Of a stretch of 64,000 nt of DNA, positions 62,000-64,000 are shown one piece after another. The notes below the pieces were generated by a model. It was not told where the DNA came from, made no database searches, and saw only the letters and a list, made by a program, of their open reading frames with translations. Source of the DNA: Mesorhizobium sp. M8A.F.Ca.ET.218.01.1.1 (GTDB taxonomy: Bacteria; Pseudomonadota; Alphaproteobacteria; Rhizobiales; Rhizobiaceae); the NCBI RefSeq assembly GCF_004791165.1, contig NZ_SRUZ01000006.1, forward strand, positions 62,001-126,000, in the 5' to 3' direction. The stretch's first letter is position 1, and every line of letters begins with the position of its first letter. A program made the position numbers and the translations under genes.

Positions 62000-63679
62000 T
62001 CAGGCCTGATAGGTGATCTTGCCGCCGCAGATCGTCGTCACCGGCCGCAGCTTGTGCAGATCGGCCGGCGCCGTCTTCTCGATATCGACCGACAGCACCA
62101 CCAGATCCGCCATGTAGCCTGATTTCAGCATGCCCTTGCGATGCTCGGCGAATTCCGCGTAGGCGCCCTCGACCGTGTAGGCGGCGATCGATTCATGCAG
62201 CGAGAAGCTCTGGTCGGGATCGTTTTCTGCCCACGGTTTGCGCAGCGCTGCCGCCTTGATGCCCAGGATCGGATCGATCGGCGATACCGGCCAGTCCGAC
62301 GCGAACACGACATGGGCGCCGGCATCCTTCAACGTCCGCCAGGCATAGCTGAGCGGCCAGCGGGCCGGCCCGATGCGCGATACGGTCGGCTCCAGCGGGA
62401 AATCCATGGCGCCGGGCGGATGCGGCGGCTGCATGGAAGCGATGACGCCGAGTTCGGCAAAACGCGGCACGTCCGCGGCGGTGGTGACCTCGATATGTTC
62501 GACGCGATGCCGGCTGTCACGCTTGCCATTGGCCTTCTGCGCCGCCTCGTAGCCGTCGAGCACGGCGCGCACCGCGCCGTCACCGATCGAGTGCACCGCG
62601 ATCTGCAGCCCGCGCCTGTCGATGGCGACTGCCAGATCGATGAACTGCTGCGGCGTGAACAATGGCTCGCCGACCCAGTCGGGTCGATCGGCATAAGGCT
62701 CGATCATGACCGCCGTCCAGGAATCGAGCACTCCGTCGTAGAACACCTTGACCATGCCCGATGACAGCCACTCGCTGTCGTAGCGTTCGGCCATGACGGA
62801 CGCCTTGTCGAGCATGTCGAGCGTCATGAAATTCTTGTAGTGGAAAGGCATCTGCACGCGGCATGGCAGGCCTTCCTCGGCCTCGATCTCGGCCAGCAGT
62901 TCGAGCTGGTAGAGGTTGCCGTCCATGTTCTGGATCGAGGTGATGCCGTGGCGCGCGCACCAGGCAAGCCCGCGCCGCATGATGTCGCGGTCGAAAGCCC
63001 GTTCTTCCGCCGACGGCATCGGGTCGGGCTCGCCGCCGGTCGCCAGGCCCAGCCGCACGCGGCCTTCGCCGGCGAGGTCGAGAACCGGGCCGAAGGCCTC
63101 GCCTTCGCGCAGTTCGCCCGCCGCCAGGCCATCGTCGCCCATGACGATTTCATTGCCCGGCCCAAGCGTGCGCCCATTGAGGATGCCGGCCAGTTCAAGC
63201 GCCTTGGTGTTGGCCCACATCGTATGGTGGTCGGGGGCGGCCATGACGAAAGGCCGGTCCGGCAGGATCGCGTCGAGATGGTGGCGCGTCACCCGCTCGT
63301 CGTCGAGCACGGTGTAGTCGACGCTCTGCCCAACCAGCATCCGCGCGTCGGGATGCGTCGCTGCATAGTCGCGGATCGCCTTCTGCAGCGCCTCGAACCC
63401 ATGCACGCCAGCCAGTTGCAGATGGGCGAGCTCGGCGGCGCCGGAAAACAGATGCATGTGGGCTTCGATGAAGCCGGGCAGGACTGATCCGCCAAGCGCA
63501 TCGATGACCTTGGTAGCCGGTCCCTTGAACTCTTCGATGGAGGTGCTGCTGCCGATGGCGATGATGGCGCCGTCCTTGACGGCAACGGCTTCGGCGGCGG
63601 GATTGTCATTGTCCATGGTCAGCACACGACCGTTGAGGACAATCAGATCCGCACTATGACCCGCACCCGTGACCGACAT
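62000..63679 (-). CDS. Amidohydrolase family protein (YtcJ-like)
   Basis: The 559-residue protein has the amidohydrolase metal motif HMHLF after GGSVLPGFIEA and further metal-ligand regions (HSIGDGAVRAVLDG, HRVEHIEV). A late VVFASDWPVSPIDP holds the catalytic Asp. The YtcJ/NfdA subfamily acts on N-substituted formamides or other amides. The substrate is not predictable here. The ATG at 63679 has GGAG 5 nt upstream. The polyamine operon follows on the same strand after 140 bp, so a link to amine metabolism is possible but unproven. Confidence 0.9.
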   Translation of the reverse strand: MSVTGAGHSADLIVLNGRVLTMDNDNPAAEAVAVKDGAIIAIGSSTSIEEFKGPATKVIDALGGSVLPGFIEAHMHLFSGAAELAHLQLAGVHGFEALQKAIRDYAATHPDARMLVGQSVDYTVLDDERVTRHHLDAILPDRPFVMAAPDHHTMWANTKALELAGILNGRTLGPGNEIVMGDDGLAAGELREGEAFGPVLDLAGEGRVRLGLATGGEPDPMPSAEERAFDRDIMRRGLAWCARHGITSIQNMDGNLYQLELLAEIEAEEGLPCRVQMPFHYKNFMTLDMLDKASVMAERYDSEWLSSGMVKVFYDGVLDSWTAVMIEPYADRPDWVGEPLFTPQQFIDLAVAIDRRGLQIAVHSIGDGAVRAVLDGYEAAQKANGKRDSRHRVEHIEVTTAADVPRFAELGVIASMQPPHPPGAMDFPLEPTVSRIGPARWPLSYAWRTLKDAGAHVVFASDWPVSPIDPILGIKAAALRKPWAENDPDQSFSLHESIAAYTVEGAYAEFAEHRKGMLKSGYMADLVVLSVDIEKTAPADLHKLRPVTTICGGKITYQA

Positions 63680-63939
63680 CGCGACTCCGCGCTTTTGACG
63701 ACTGACTGAGACCGGCAAAGCTCGTGCCCAACGACCCGCCACACCACGGAGCGTGGGCTATCGGACAACGAATGATGCCGGCGCGCTGTCTTCGAGATTC
63801 CCCTTGTTATCCCGAGAGACAGTGTGGATAAAAGAATGCGACTGATTATTCGCGTTTGTCAACATGCCGGATTTAGAATGTATTGTGGACAGCACGCTCC
63901 GCCTGTGTTGGGACCAGGGGGGGAACGAGGGCATCAAGC
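63680..63939. other. Divergent intergenic region at the right edge
   Basis: This interval separates the amidohydrolase from a probable rightward regulator. It contains AT-rich DNA (63800-63890) that probably holds both promoters. I see no gene or clear palindrome. Confidence 0.4.
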
Positions 63940-64000
63940 AGTGAAGCGCAGTCTCGACCGCAAAACCAGGATAGCGCTTGAACCGCGCAAGCAGCCGCGG
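63940..64000 (+). CDS. Probable TetR-family regulator, N-terminal fragment (cut by window edge)
   Basis: From a GTG at 63940 the frame reads VKRSLDRKTRIALEPRKQPR to the window end. A PRKQPR-type basic segment commonly precedes the helix-turn-helix of TetR-family proteins. GAGGG lies upstream. Only 20 codons are visible, so the call is tentative. It is divergent from the amidohydrolase gene, which it might regulate. Confidence 0.4.

Noticed and set aside
1..64000. Mobile island, prophage or defence system
   Set aside because: I found no integrase, transposase, phage structural gene, toxin-antitoxin pair, restriction gene or tRNA-flanked repeat. The composition is uniform apart from short AT-rich intergenic patches.

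Overview
The window is GC-rich, densely coded DNA from an alphaproteobacterium of the Rhizobiales, most likely a Mesorhizobium. The main reasons are a vitamin B6 degradation cluster with the content, order and orientation I know from Mesorhizobium loti, a NasS/NasT-controlled assimilatory nitrate operon, and rhizobial mosaic palindromic repeats between genes. All identifications come from reading the sequence and recalled family knowledge. No database search was run.

1-10,210: pyridoxine catabolism. A leftward operon encodes 2-(acetamidomethylene)succinate hydrolase, the ring-opening oxygenase MHPCO, a DUF1185 protein, a PEBP-like protein, the pyridine-dicarboxylate decarboxylase, 4-pyridoxate dehydrogenase, 5-formyl-pyridinecarboxylate dehydrogenase and a NitT/TauT-type ABC transporter that runs off the left edge. 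A divergent GntR regulator and pyridoxine 4-oxidase lie to the right. Two clear palindromes sit in the divergent control region. DUF1185 and PEBP have no assigned step.

10,270-19,172: a surface module. A trimeric autotransporter adhesin of about 1,440 residues is followed on the same strand by four small exported or membrane proteins: two IalB-family, one DUF4189, and one unknown single-pass protein with VEPDR repeats. Upstream are wrecked AraC-family regulators.

19,529-25,374: a three-gene catabolic operon (BKACE cleavage enzyme, lambda-crystallin-type 3-hydroxyacid dehydrogenase, SDR) beside the remnant of a GntR regulator. Then come a cardiolipin synthase/EEP phosphatase pair and a small histidine-rich secreted protein.

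25,519-36,499: nitrate and nitrite assimilation, ordered nasT-nasS-[sigma54 promoter, two-hairpin antitermination leader, terminator]-nrtA-nrtB-nrtC-nirB-nirD-nasA. The leader explains regulation: nitrogen limitation through sigma54, and nitrate through NasS releasing the ANTAR protein NasT.

36,822-55,187: an unknown HTH-like protein, an ALDH7 aldehyde dehydrogenase, an ECF42-type sigma factor with its DGPF partner, topoisomerase IB, a GT2 glycosyltransferase, a three-gene transglutaminase/ATP-grasp/alpha-E cluster of unknown product, glutaryl-CoA dehydrogenase with a divergent LysR regulator, and Tex.

55,520-64,000: two tandem NylB-like serine hydrolases, a Pot-type polyamine ABC transporter operon (ATPase, two permeases, binding protein, terminator), a YtcJ-like amidohydrolase and the start of a probable TetR regulator. 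I saw no rRNA, tRNA, CRISPR array, insertion sequence or phage gene.
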